DNA of 64,000 nt from Artemisia argyi (lineage: Eukaryota; Streptophyta; Magnoliopsida; Asterales; Asteraceae), in the NCBI GenBank assembly GCA_030686995.1, contig CM060680.1:78730616-78794615 (forward strand), in the 5' to 3' direction. The notes under the pieces were generated by a model. That model saw only the letters and a list, made by a program, of their open reading frames with translations. It did not search any database and had not been told where the DNA came from. Below, in pieces: positions 33,547-45,393 of this stretch. Positions within the stretch are counted from its first letter, which is position 1, and each line of letters begins with the position of its first letter. The position numbers and the translations under genes were made by a program.

Positions 33547-35591
33547 GATTGAGAACTCCCCCCCCCCCCCCCCCCCCCCCCCCGATCATGGTTTTTCTTG
33601 TCATCCATGTAATCACACTCCTTAGGAGTCATGATATGAGTAAATTCACCGGAGAACTCCTCGTGAAGAGAATCAATCACATGATGTAAATCAGTGAACT
33701 CTTGTTCCGTTGTGAACTCATCACTATCCTCGTTCTGAATATCAAAGATTGGATTATCGAAAATCAAAGTGAATTCAGATTCGAATTCAAACAGAGGATT
33801 AGTGAAAGTTGTTTTGATAGCTTCGGGAACAAGGTGATTAACATTCTCTATTGGACTGTTGGGATAAGAATTGAGTGAATGATCGTGATATAAGAGATTT
33901 TCAATTTCTCCCAGATCGGCTTCGAAATCAAAGAGACCATCATCACTTCCCAATGGAAGTGGATTGATGTGAGTGAGTTCATCGGCGAACTCCTCAAGAA
34001 GATGATCAGCATCAGAATGTGGAACTGATGCCTCAACATACTCGATGTCTCCATAAGATGCATAATCGTTGCTAAAATCGGAGAGAGTCTCAAATTGATC
34101 TTTTGGACACTCAAGACGGAAAGTAAGATCACACATATGCTCAAAAATTCCCTGTGACTCTCCTGGGATTGGGACAAGGTTCTCAGCACTAGACTTTATG
34201 AATTCGTCCGATTCCTTTTCAGGAACAGTGCTAAGATGCTCGTCCCCCATGATCAGAGAGTGAGTGGGAACTTCGGGTGTGATAACAACAGACTGAGGGA
34301 GTTGAGAAGGACTAGCATTCATGGATTGTACAAGTTCCATTTGTTCTTCTGCTAGTAATTCCTTAGTATTCTTTTCTCCTTGCGATTTTTGGATTGGTGG
34401 GATTTCAACTGATGTACTCGATGAATCTTTTTGAATAACAACGTTATCTTCATCATCATCATTGTCATCATCGTCATGAAATAGAGCAGCATTGCGAAGA
34501 TTGGCACGTATTTTAGCTGCTCGTTGCCCAGCCAGTAATTCTTCCATGCTTTTTCCAGAATCTCGTTCTTCAGCAAGTAATTCTGCCATAGTTTTCCCAT
34601 GAGAATTTAGAATGAGTGGAAATTGTGGGGGTGTGGATGTGTCAAAACCGAAAGGTTGACATTGAAAATCATAATGAGGACCCCCATAATATGCACAAGA
34701 AGAACTTCGTGCATTATGAAACGGTATATTAGCCAACTCCTCATTCATTTCTTTTAATGACTTTAGAGTCTTTAGAAAAAAATCTTGTTCAGTTTGTTGA
34801 GGAGTTACTTGAAACATTTGGTACTGTGGAGGTTGGTCTTGACACGAATAGTCATTATTGTTACAAGGAATTGGATTCCTTGTTTGACAATCGGAACTGA
34901 AGTGTGGGCCTCCACGATACTCACAAGAAAAGTTTGGTTTATTTTGATACGAAGCATCATTGAGATTTAGATAATATGATTCTTGCTCGTATGAATGTGA
35001 TGGGTAGTTGGAAAATTTTGAAGAGTCGTTGAATGAGTTCTGATTAGGATCATAAGCAAATGAATTCCTCGAACTACAAAACAAACAACTTCCGTCTCGA
35101 ATATCATTACCACATTGTTCACATGTACACCAACGACATGGCAAACCGAAAAGCGGCTCACCACAACCGACACAAGGAATAAAATCCGGAGGTGGGACAA
35201 GTGGTGTGCTCTGAGAGCTAGGAATTTCCACCACTTCCGTTATGGTCTCTGGTTTTTGTTCTTGATAAACGTGAAGATTAGGCAAGTCGTTCTTTTTAGT
35301 CACTGCTCTAAGCTCTATACGTTTGCTTGACAAACTTTTAACCGTAAATCGTGAAAGGTTAGGATCAATTCTTGATGGTTTGTCATTAATAGCACGTATC
35401 TCGGGCTGTGAAGGGTGGTTGGAAGAATTTGGTGAATCATTGAGAGACTTTTGATTTAAGAACAAATTGCACACATTACAAAATTTGTTACTACAATTAT
35501 TTTCACACTTCTCACAAATACACCAGAAACAACGATAGCCGTTCTCAATCGGGCTTTTACAATGAAAACATGTGTAGCCGAGAGACGCCAT
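33543..35591 (-). CDS. Gag-like protein of L-family element, 682 codons
   Basis: It starts at a true ATG (35591; MASLGYTCFHC) about 490 bp inside the primer site. The N-terminus has two CxxC-rich modules, about residues 7-42 (CFHC, CFWCICEKC, CNVC) and 139-172 (CVGC, CRWCTCEQC, CLFC), that look like zinc ribbons. Two further Cys/His pieces are CEYRGGPHFSSDC and CAYYGGPHYDFQC, derived from CxxC...H...C knuckles but with a changed Cys. After these come LLAEE/ELLAGQRAAKIRANL repeats, an acidic DDDDNDDDED run and a long acidic tail. I recall close relatives in Tanacetum-type genomes. There is no classical gag core, so the particle role is inferred. It ends in poly-Gly from the C tract. Confidence 0.7.
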   Translation of the reverse strand: MASLGYTCFHCKSPIENGYRCFWCICEKCENNCSNKFCNVCNLFLNQKSLNDSPNSSNHPSQPEIRAINDKPSRIDPNLSRFTVKSLSSKRIELRAVTKKNDLPNLHVYQEQKPETITEVVEIPSSQSTPLVPPPDFIPCVGCGEPLFGLPCRWCTCEQCGNDIRDGSCLFCSSRNSFAYDPNQNSFNDSSKFSNYPSHSYEQESYYLNLNDASYQNKPNFSCEYRGGPHFSSDCQTRNPIPCNNNDYSCQDQPPQYQMFQVTPQQTEQDFFLKTLKSLKEMNEELANIPFHNARSSSCAYYGGPHYDFQCQPFGFDTSTPPQFPLILNSHGKTMAELLAEERDSGKSMEELLAGQRAAKIRANLRNAALFHDDDDNDDDEDNVVIQKDSSSTSVEIPPIQKSQGEKNTKELLAEEQMELVQSMNASPSQLPQSVVITPEVPTHSLIMGDEHLSTVPEKESDEFIKSSAENLVPIPGESQGIFEHMCDLTFRLECPKDQFETLSDFSNDYASYGDIEYVEASVPHSDADHLLEEFADELTHINPLPLGSDDGLFDFEADLGEIENLLYHDHSLNSYPNSPIENVNHLVPEAIKTTFTNPLFEFESEFTLIFDNPIFDIQNEDSDEFTTEQEFTDLHHVIDSLHEEFSGEFTHIMTPKECDYMDDKKNHDRGGGGGGGGSSQS
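33558..33583. repeat. Poly-C run of 26 inside the gag-like ORF
   Basis: Encodes poly-Gly on the minus strand. The same site is C19 at 32600-32618 and C14 plus TC at 40832-40847. None of the three lengths keeps the upstream and downstream conserved frames joined. Confidence 0.85.
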
Positions 35592-36082
35592 AAGAATTAT
35601 ACATGAGAGAGATATAAGAAGGTAGAATCAAACGGATGGAGGGTAAAGAAGAATATTTTTGGGTTTTCAAAATACATTTTGTAAAAACAAAGAAGGAAAA
35701 TATTTCTGGTTTTTTCGAAAAACAACTCAATTAAAACGAGATCGAGATAAGGAACTTAAACCAATAATCACGAATGAATGGCTTCTTTAGAAAAGGTACA
35801 CCACTCACAAGGATACAATGGCAAGTTTTAATCTTTTGTTTGGGAACTTATTAATGTTCACACCCCCAGTTGGTAGGTGTTTTGCCTTGGTTCTCGGCGG
35901 TCGTTTTTTTATTTAACAAGAAAAACAGAAAATGTTTTTGTATTTTTTTTTATGATATATATATAAAAGAAAAGGAAAATATTTTTGTGTTTTATATATA
36001 TTTTTTAAAACGATAACTTCTTGACGAAGATTCTACAAGTCACTAATCGTTGAAATCATAATGATATTGTCGCAACACAACC

Positions 36083-36100
36083 TCCCCGGAAGCGGCGCCA
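36083..36100 (-). other. Primer binding site of L copy 1 (tRNA-Asp type)
   Basis: Minus strand TGGCGCCGCTTCCGGGGA, 16 of 18 bases matching the tRNA-Asp site of Athila/Tat elements, 2 bp from LTR 2. It places the L family with Gypsy. Confidence 0.85.
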
Positions 36101-36205
36101 TTTGATAGACGTTTTTGAACGCGTATCAAATTAATACAAAGTAGACGTGAGTGGAATTTACTAATTAACCTTTAGGAAAAGGTTAACTTACAAAAACTCG
36201 TGAAT

Positions 36206-36208
<3 letters not shown>

Positions 36209-36286
<78 letters not shown>
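36209..36286. repeat. (AT)n microsatellite in LTR 2
   Basis: About 39 AT units. LTR 3 has a shorter tract at 43458-43516 followed by (GT)n at 43517-43533, so the LTRs differ mainly by microsatellite change. Confidence 0.95.
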
Positions 36287-36289
<3 letters not shown>

Positions 36290-36952
36290 ATAACGGGTAA
36301 GTGATTACCCGGGTCGTGTCCCAACGAGGTGTGAATGGGCGATATCGTGAGAGATTTGAGATTAAAATGCTTGTAAGGATGTTGAGAGATTATTTGGTAT
36401 TGTTGAATTACGAGAAATTGCAAATAACGAACGAAAAATAAAATAAACACAACTAGACTAGGAATTCTAACAAGAAATGAAAATTAAAACTTAAAAACTA
36501 CCTAAAATGCTACGGAATGATAATAGGAAACTAGGGAAACCTTAAACGCAATCTAATTTAAAAACGTAAAAGTTAACTTAAAATAAACTAGCCCTACGGG
36601 TATAAAAATTGGTTTTCTTACGTACTAAATGATAAAAGAAAATTTTTGAAAAAAGAAAAATATTTTTTCGTTTTCATATTTTTTTATTATGAATAAATTA
36701 CTAAATAAATTAAATTAAATGATTAAAATTACTAAATCTAATTGGAAATATCTGAAAACTTTTTATAAAATCTATTATATTAAAACAAAGCTAGGAAAAT
36801 TAAGAAATTGGAATAAGCAGTCACAATAAGCAGACAATAAGCAAAATCACAAACTGATGGTTAATAAGCTAATAATATGATACTACTTTAAATATAAAAT
36901 AAGAGAAAACTTAACAACAAAGACTAGCTAGAGCAGATGGTTGTTTGTGGTT

Positions 36953-36994
36953 TGGTTATGTGAGGTGTGAAGTAAGAGACCTAGGTTCGATTCC
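36953..36994 (+). other. tRNA-like A/B-box patch in LTR 2
   Basis: Exact B-box consensus GGTTCGATTCC (36984-36994) with the same weak A-box-like word upstream as in LTR 1. Confidence 0.45.
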
Positions 36995-39147
36995 TATTCA
37001 ACCCACCCTTTTTAAAACATTTGTTTTTATGTTTCTCTTTTGCAAAACTGAAAGACCAAGCTAAGCTAAATCATTTTTTGCAAACCAAACTCAACAAAAA
37101 TTACAAACTAAGCTGGAAAAGGGGCTTATGAAGTAACAGTTGTGATAAGAGAAGTGTAATCCAAACACTATGCTTAACTGTTTTGATTCAAAAAGGCTTT
37201 TATGAACACACCTAATACACTAATAGACTATAGGTAATACTAACACATTAAGTACACTAAATAAAAGACAATTGAGCTAGTTGAATGAATTGGAAAGCGC
37301 AACATACTAAGTAAGCAAATGCAATCAGTTAAAATAAGGCAGGTTTAGGACACAAAATAAGCTAGAGACAATTAAGCACTTGAATCAAAGACTAATAAAA
37401 ACTAAAGCCTAACTACCAAAGGACATGTTGAACAAGATAGGGCCAGAATTGAGTTTATATCAAGCTTATAAGAAAGCTGATGTGAACTCAATTTGGACAG
37501 ATCAAATGGGCAGAAATATGCAGCTTATTGGGGAAAAATGGAACCAACCAAAGCCACTAGAAGCTACACATGGGGGAAATAAGCAAAGGGGATCTAGGCA
37601 AGACCTAATAAGCAAAGGAGAACTATAATAAGTAGTCACCAGAACCTAATAAGCACTTAAACTACGCAAAAAAAAGCTCTACGGGCTACTGAAAAAAAAA
37701 AGAAAAAAATGGCTAAATGGCTACTTTAGAGGGGTAAATAAGCTGTAAAAAAAATCCTAAAAATAAAATAAAAATATATGCATGTAGACAAGCTGGGAAA
37801 CTATTTGTAAACCAATTTTTAGGGCCTAATTCCAAATAATGAGTAACTGAAAAATCGTGGAGTGAAGGGGTTTGGGGCTGTTTTTTTACAGCAAAAAGGT
37901 GGTTTTTATGGGTCAAAAGTGGGTCTTTTGACCCACTAAAGTCAAAAACAGGTATTGCACTACTAGTACTACTCTATTTAGACTAAAAAAATGAATTGGA
38001 ATGAGCAACTAAGTAGGCACAAAACTAATCTAACCTAGTTCGCTAGTTTATGACAATTAAAAGTAAGAAATGTAGAGAACTCACTTGACCACTTGAAACT
38101 ACTTGGAACTTGTTTGAAATGGTTCAAAAATGCATAATATACTAATTTAAAACTGATCCAAGGTTATATTTAGGACAAATCATAATTTAGCTAATGAAAA
38201 CTCCTTGTGCCAAACACCCCCATATGGGGAGCCTGATGAGATTTTGTGAAACCAAAGGCTAATTTTATTTAATGAATTCATTAAGGATAGATGAACTACG
38301 TTTAGAAGGACATAAAAAACAGGTTTTGAACTAAGATAAGCCCTTCATCAAACAGTAACTAGCTAGAATGAAAATTTGGACAAAGCTTTGAAATTAAAAC
38401 TAAGATTTCATTAAAACTAAAACTGAGTTACAAAGAAATTACAATAAACTTTTACAAACTGAGACTAAAATTTAAAGACTTAAATTAAACTAAAAACCCT
38501 ACTTAATCCTACTTCCTAATTTCCTTCTAAATTTGTTGGCTACAAACTATATATGGACTTCTGATAAAGGTTTCAATCTCCTTGACTTTTTGCACATGTG
38601 CTTTCTCTGTGAGGAGTGAGTCCAACTTGTCCATCTTGTGCTTTCTTGGTTCAATTGCAGCCCTTAGATGAAGCATGGTGACTACTCAAATCAGTCACAG
38701 CCGTGGATCAATTTTATGCTTGTTTGGGATTGCCAGCGTAGCAATGGAAGGGCAACATGTGAGGGGTTGGTATCACGTGAAGGGGGAGGTTTTTGAGGAG
38801 GTGATGGCGTATAGCAGGAAAAAGAGGGGGAGGGAGTTTATGGTTCAGCGTGTAAAGAGAGGTGAGGAGGAAGATGGGAGGTTGTGGTTGACTAGTAGTT
38901 GACCAGTGATAAAAAAAAAACGTTTTTATTATTTGTATTTGGGTTGGGTTAGGGTGTTGGGCTTGGGAGAGTTGGTTTGGTTTATGTGGATTGGGCTATG
39001 TGATGGTGTGGTGGAGATGGGGTGATGGATTAGGTATTTAGGATGGTTTTGTTATTAGTGAAAAATAAATCTGATTTTTGTATTTTTTTTTTAAGTAGAA
39101 ATAATAAAAATAAAAATTTTAATAATACTAATATAAGTAATACTAAT

Positions 39148-39239
<92 letters not shown>

Positions 39240-39520
39240 TAAAAATAATAATAATAAAATAATAATCTTTGACAAAAAGGGTTTTGGTGATTTATTTTGC
39301 CATTTTCTGAAAGTTCAGGGACTGTTTCTGCCAATTATGCAAATTTTGCTCAATTTGCATTTGTTTTCAATTCTTTTGTACTTGAAACACATAATAACAC
39401 AATCCAAGGATATTTGCAGTATTATATGGTGTATTTGTGTGTTTTTAGTCGTATTTTTTAGTCAAATATGGGTACAAAATGATGAGTGTTTGAGCACTCA
39501 TCAATCCCCCACGCTAAACT

Positions 39521-39911
39521 ATTGCTAGTCCCTAGCAATCTTTTATAAAAATTTAATGGTTTTGATGTCTCTTTACCAAAAGTCATTACTTCTGGAGTAG
39601 CCAATGTTTTTGTATGATACTTTGGTACATTGATAACCAAATGATTTTGAGCAAACCATCAGCTGTCAACGGATTTGATTTGTCTTTACCAAAAGCCGTT
39701 TGCTTTTGGACTAGCCAACTCTAAAATTATCATCTTGGTGAGTTGATTACCAATTATGGTTTTCCACTGCCTTTACCACAAGCCATAACCTTGTGGGCTA
39801 GCAAACTCTTCACTATCAAAGATATGGTGAGTTAAACACCATACAATTTTTGGCAAATTGTGAGCAATAAACGGATTTGAGATATCTTTACCAAGATCCG
39901 TTTGCTCTTGG
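39521..39911 (-). ncRNA. Polypurine-side hairpin and pseudoknot array (L family, copy 2)
   Basis: The 8 bp hairpin (39521-39528/39532-39539) and all four modules (39554-39911) are present with the same pairing blocks and 16-base loop spacing as in copy 1. As the copies are nearly identical, this is not independent evidence for the fold. Confidence 0.6.
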
Positions 39912-40442
39912 ATTAGCCAGTCCTTATGTTAGACATGGTGGACTGATAACCATTTGTTGTGTTAGTGCAAAGCACTTCCACTAAAAAAAAATTTGGCCAA
40001 AACGGGGGTACTAGGGCACTAACAGGTACATGTGTGATCAAATTTGCCAGAACTCCCCCCCCCCTCCCACATTTAGAATTGAATATTGTCTTCAATATTC
40101 AAAGTCCTGGCTTTGATGCCGACTCTTTGAATGTAAAAAGGCAACATCACAAGCTAAGCGTGCGAAGGAAATATTTTTTTCAAAAAGATTTTGTAAGATA
40201 TCCCTAGATATTCGTTAGCAAAAGGATAGTATATTGGGCGGCTGGATTGAAAATAGGCGCGTCAATCATCACAATCCAAGGGAAACCTGAAAACATAAGC
40301 AGACAAAACATGGCAAACAACAGCAGGGGAAACTCCCCACACTTAGTGTTAGAAATAAGAAAGAAGACAGAAATATGGGTGAAAACCCATGTGGTGCTAA
40401 TGTTTTTGTTTACCGAGTCACTAGCTTGACTCGACCCCGAAT

Positions 40443-42842
40443 TCATTGGTTCTTGGGGAAGCAAGATGTGGAAGAGACAATCTCCATCGGACTTTGATTC
40501 AAGATGTTTGGATAAACATTGAAGTACGTGAAAGTTCCACACCGATGAGATATATAGATAGATCCTGGCTCAAAAGAATGATACATTGAAATTCTGGGGT
40601 CAACGATAGTGTCTTCATTCCCGAAGGAGTGAAGAAGAGAGGAAGTCACTAGGTAGGTGAAGAAAAGAAAGAAAGTCATGATAACAATCATGACAAGATC
40701 TTCTTCCTCAAGATCAGGTTCAGTTTCCTGAATTTGGATTTCATAGGTTAAGCTCCTTGGTTTGGACAACATCTCGGGAGGGAGGGTGGGAAAATTTTTC
40801 ATCAAAATACCAATTCTCATGATTGAGAACTCCCCCCCCCCCCCCTCGATCATGGTTTTTCTCGTCATCCATGTAATCACACTCCTTAGGAGTCATGATA
40901 TGAGTAAATTCACCGGAGAACTCCTCGTGAAGAGAATCAATCACTTGATGTAAATCAGTGAACTCTTGTTCCGTTGTGAACTCATCACTATCCTCGTTCT
41001 GAATATCAAAGATTGGATTATCGAAAATCAAAGTGAATTCAGATTCGAATTCAAACAGAGGATTAGTGAAAGTTGTTTTGATAGCTTCGGGAACAAGGTG
41101 ATTAACATTCTCTATTGGACTGTTGGGATAAGAATTGAGTGAATGATCGTGATATAAGAGATTTTCAATTTCTCCCAGATCGGCTTCGAAATCAAAGAGA
41201 CCATCATCACTTCCCAATGGAAGTGGATTGATGTGAGTGAGTTCATCGGCGAACTCCTCAAGAAGATGATCAGCATCAGAATGTGGAACTGATGCCTCAA
41301 CATACTCGATGTCTCCATAAGATGCACAATCGTTGCTAAAATCGGAGAGAGTCTCAAATTGATCTTTTGGACACTCAAGACGGAAAGTAAGATCACACAT
41401 ATGCTCAAAAATTCCCTGTGACTCTCCTGGGATTGGGAAAAGGTTCTCAGCACTAGACTTTATGAATTCGTCCGATTCCTTTTCAGGAACAGTGCTAAGA
41501 TGCTCGTCCCCCATGATCAGAGAGTGAGTGGGAACTTCGGGTGTGATAACAACAGACTGAGGGAGTTGAGAAGGACTAGCATTCATGGATTGTACAAGTT
41601 CCATTTGTTCTTCTGCTAGTAATTCCTTAGTATTCTTTTCTCCTTGCGATTTTTGGATTGGTGGGATTTCAACTGATGTACTCGATGAATCTTTTTGAAT
41701 AACAACGTTATCTTCATCATCATCATTGTCATCATCGTCATGAAATAGAGCAGCATTGCGAAGATTGGCACGTATTTTAGCTGCTCGTTGCCCAACCAGT
41801 AATTCTTCCATGCTTTTTCCAGAATTTCGTTCTTCAGCAAGTAATTCTGCCATATTTTCCCATGAGAATTTAGAATGAGTGGAAATTGTGGGGGTGTGGA
41901 TGTGTCAAAACCGAAAGGTTGACATTGAAAATCATAATGAGGACCCCCATAATATGCACAAGAAGAACTTGGTGCATTATGAAACGGTATATTAGCCAAC
42001 TCCTCATTCATTTCTTTTAATGACTTTAGAGTCTTTAGAAAAAAAATCTTGTTCAGTTTGTTGAGGAGTTGCTTGAAACATTTGGTACTGTGGAGGTTGG
42101 TCTTGACACGAATAGTCATTATTGTTACAAGGAATTGGATTCCTTGTTTGACAATCGGAACTGAAGTGTGGGCCTCCACGATACTCACAAGAAAAGTTTG
42201 GTTTATTTTGATACGAAGCATCATTGAGATTTAGATAATACGATTCTTGCTCGTATGAATGTGATGGGTAGTTGGAAAATTTTGAAGAGTCGTTGAATGA
42301 GTTTAAGCAAATGAATTCCTCGAACTACAAAACAAACAACTTCCGTCTCGAATATCATTACCACATTGTTCACATGTACACCAACGACATGGCAAACCGA
42401 AAAGCGGCTCACCACAACCGACACAAGGAATAAAATCCGGAGGTGGGACAAGTGGTGTGCTCTGAGAGCTAGGAATTTCCACCACTTCCGTTATGGTCTC
42501 TGGTTTTTGTTCTTGATAAACGTGAAGATTAGGCAAGTCGTTCTTTTTAGTCACTGCTCTAAGCTCTATACGTTTGCTTGACAAACTTTTAACCGTAAAT
42601 CGTGAAAGGTTAGGATCAATTCTTGATGGTTTGTCATTAATAGCACGTATCTCGGGCTGTGAAGGGTGGTTGGAAGAATTTGGTGAATCATTGAGAGACT
42701 TTTGATTTAAGAACAAATTGCACACATTACAAAATTTGTTACTACAATTATTTTCACACTTCTCACAAATACACCAGAAACAACGATAGCCGTTCTCAAT
42801 CGGGCTTTTACAATGAAAACATGTGTAGCCGAGAGACGCCAT
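40443..42842 (-). pseudogene. Gag-like protein of L copy 2, frameshifted
   Basis: The same protein as 33543-35591, starting ATG at 42842 but broken by: a 13-base loss near 42303; an A run of 8 instead of 7 near 42040-42047; a one-base loss near 41852; and the C tract at 40832-40847, which throws the C-terminal frame (40443-40880) out. Frames seen are 42303-42842, 41616-42224 and 40741-41853. The conserved tail is otherwise intact. Confidence 0.8.
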
Positions 42843-43331
42843 AAGAATTATACATGAGAGAGATATAAGAAGGTAGAATCAAACGGATGGAGGGTAAAGA
42901 AGAATATTTTTGGGTTTTCAAAATACATTTTGTAAAAACAAAGAAGGAAAATATTTCTGGTTTTTTCGAAAAACAACTCAATTAAAACGAGATCGAGATA
43001 AGGAACTTAAACCAATAATCACAATGAATGGCTTCTTTAGAAAAGGTACACCACTCACAAGGATACAATGGCAAGTTTTAATCTTTTGTTTGGGAACTTA
43101 TTAATGTTCACACCCCCAGTTGGTAGGTGTTTTGCCTTGGTTCTCGGCGGTCCTTTTTTTATGTAACAAGAAAAACAGAAAATGTTTTTGTATTTTTTTT
43201 ATGATATATATATAAAAGAAAAGGAAAATATTTTTGTGTTTTATATATTTTTTTTAAAACGATAACTTCTTGACGAAGATTCTACAAGTCACTAATCGTT
43301 GAAATCATAATGATATTGTCGCAACACAACC

Positions 43332-43349
43332 TCCCCGGAAGCGGCGCCA
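43332..43349 (-). other. Primer binding site of L copy 2
   Basis: Identical to the site at 36083-36100, 2 bp from LTR 3. Confidence 0.85.
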
Positions 43350-43351
43350 TT

Positions 43352-43454
43352 TGATAGACGTTTTTGAACGCGTATCAAATTAATACAAAGTAGACGTAAG
43401 TGGAATTTACTAATTAACCTTTAGGAAAAGGTTACCTTACAAAAACTCGTGAAT

Positions 43455-43534
<80 letters not shown>

Positions 43535-45393
43535 ATAACGGGTAAGTGATTACCCGGGTCGTGTCCCAACGAGGTGTGAATGGGCGATATCGTGAGAGAT
43601 TTGAGATTAAAATGCTTGTAAGGATGTTGAGAGATTATTTGGTATTGTTGAATTACGAGAAATTGCAAATAACGAACGAAAAATAAAATAAACACAACTA
43701 GACTAGGAATTCTAACAAGAAATGAAAATTAAAACTTAAAAACTACCTAAAATGCTACGGAATGATAATAGGAAACTAGGGAAACCTTAAACGCAATCTA
43801 ATTTAAAAACGTAAAAGTTAACTTAAAATAAACGCGAGACGCAAAATAAAAAGTGAATTTACTGCTACACTAGCCCTACGGGTATAAAAATTGGTTTTCT
43901 TACGTACTAAATGATAAAAGAAAATTTTTGGAAAAAGAAAAATATTTTTTGGTTTTCATATTTTTTTTATTATGAATAAATTACTAAATAAATTAAATTA
44001 AATGATTAAAATTACTAAATCTAATTGGAAATATCTGAAAACTTTTTATAAAATCTATTATATTAAAACAAAGCTAGGAAAATTAAGAAATTGGAATAAG
44101 CAGTCACAATAAGCAGACAATAAGCAAAATCACAAACTGATGGTTAATAAGCTAATAATATGATACTACTTTAAATATAAAATAAGAGAAAACTTAACAA
44201 CAAAGACTAGCTAGAGCAGATGGTTGTTTGTGGTTTGGTTATGTGAGGTGTGAAGTAAGAGACCTAGGTTCGATTCCTATTCAACCCACCCTTTTTAAAA
44301 CATTTGTTTTTATGTTTCTCTTTTGCAAAACTGAAAGACCAAGCTAAGCTAAATCATTTTTTGCAAACCAAACTCAACAAAAATTACAAACTAAGCTGGA
44401 AAAGGGGCTTATGAAGTAACAGTTGTGATAAGAGAAGTGTAATCCAAACACTATGCTTAACTGTTTTAATTCAAAAAGGCTTTTATGAACACACCTAATA
44501 CACTAATAAACTATAGGTAATACTAACACATTAAGTACACTAAATAAAAGACAATTGAGCTAGTTGAATGAATTGGAAAGCGCAACATACTAAGTAAGCA
44601 AATGCAATCAGTTAAAATAAGGCAGGTTTAGGACACAAAATAAGCTAGAGACAATTAAGCACTTGAATCAAAGACTAATAAAAACTAAAGCCTAACTACC
44701 AAAGGACATGTTGAACAAGATAGGGCCAGAATTGAGCTTATATCAAGCTTATAAGAAAGCTGATGTGAGCTCATTTTGGACAGATCAAATGGGCAGAAAT
44801 ATGCAGCTTATTGGGGAAAAATGGAACCAACCAAAGCCACTAGAAGCTACACATGGGGGAAATAAGCAAAGGGGATCTAGGCAAGACCTAATAAGCAAAG
44901 GAGAACTATAATAAGTAGTCACCAGAACCTAATAAGCACTTAAACTAGGCAAAAAAAAGCTCTACGGGCTGCTGAAAAAAAAAGAAAAAAATGGCTAAAT
45001 GGCTACTTTAGAGGGGTAAATAAGCTATAAAAAAATCCTAAAAATAAAATAAAAATATACGCATGTAGACAACCTGGGAAACTGTTTGTAAACCAATTTT
45101 TAGGGCCTAATTCCAAATAATGAGTAAATGAAAAATCGTGGAGTGAAGGGGTTTGTGGCTGTTTTTTTACAGCAAAAAAGTGGTTTTTATGGGTCAAAAG
45201 TGGGTCTTTTGACCCACTAAAGTCAAAAACAGGTATTGCACTACTAGTACTACTCTATTTAGACTAAAAAAATGAATTGGAATGAACAACTAAGTAGGCA
45301 CAAAACTAATCTAACCTAGTTCGCTAGTTTATGACAGTTAAAAAGTAAGAAATGTAGAGAACTCACTTGACCACTTGAAACTACTTGGAACTT
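43352..45393 (-). repeat. L-family LTR 3, interrupted by the Copia element
   Basis: It follows LTR 2 from its TGATAG start until TTGGAACTT at 45393, where the Copia LTR begins. In LTR 1 and LTR 2 the same point continues into TGTTTNAAATGG. A 33-base insertion relative to LTR 2 is near 43833-43870. The tRNA-like patch is at 44236-44277. The remaining about 1.3 kb should lie beyond the nested insertions, right of the window. Confidence 0.8.

Larger units (their letters stand above)
32721..33624 (-). repeat. Duplicated segment, second copy
   Basis: Second copy of the segment at 31761-32660; it is continuous with the gag-like ORF and so is the original position. The C run inside is 26 long (33558-33583) against 19 in the first copy. 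Confidence 0.85.
36103..39503 (-). repeat. L-family LTR 2, complete (3401 bp), shared by both copies
   Basis: TGATAGACG...CACTCATCA. It serves as 5' LTR of copy 1 and 3' LTR of copy 2. It includes a pure (AT)n tract (36209-36286), the tRNA-like B box (36984-36994) and an interrupted AAT tract (about 39150-39266). Confidence 0.85.
28553..45393 (-). mobile_element. Tandem L-family array: LTR-interior-LTR-interior-LTR
   Basis: Three near-identical LTRs (28553-31335 truncated, 36103-39503 complete, 43352-45393 interrupted) enclose two interiors (31336-36102 and 39504-43351), all minus strand. Primer sites of tRNA-Asp type are at 36083-36100 and 43332-43349, and polypurine tracts at 31336-31347 and 39504-39515. 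The only coding sequence is a gag-like protein; with 3.4 kb LTRs and no pol this is a large non-autonomous retrotransposon. The shared central LTR indicates LTR-LTR recombination or a template jump. Near-identity of the copies says it is recent. Confidence 0.8.

Noticed and set aside
36172..36450. Tyr/Ile-repeat frames here and at 43432-43695
   Set aside because: They are translations of the (AT)n tracts.
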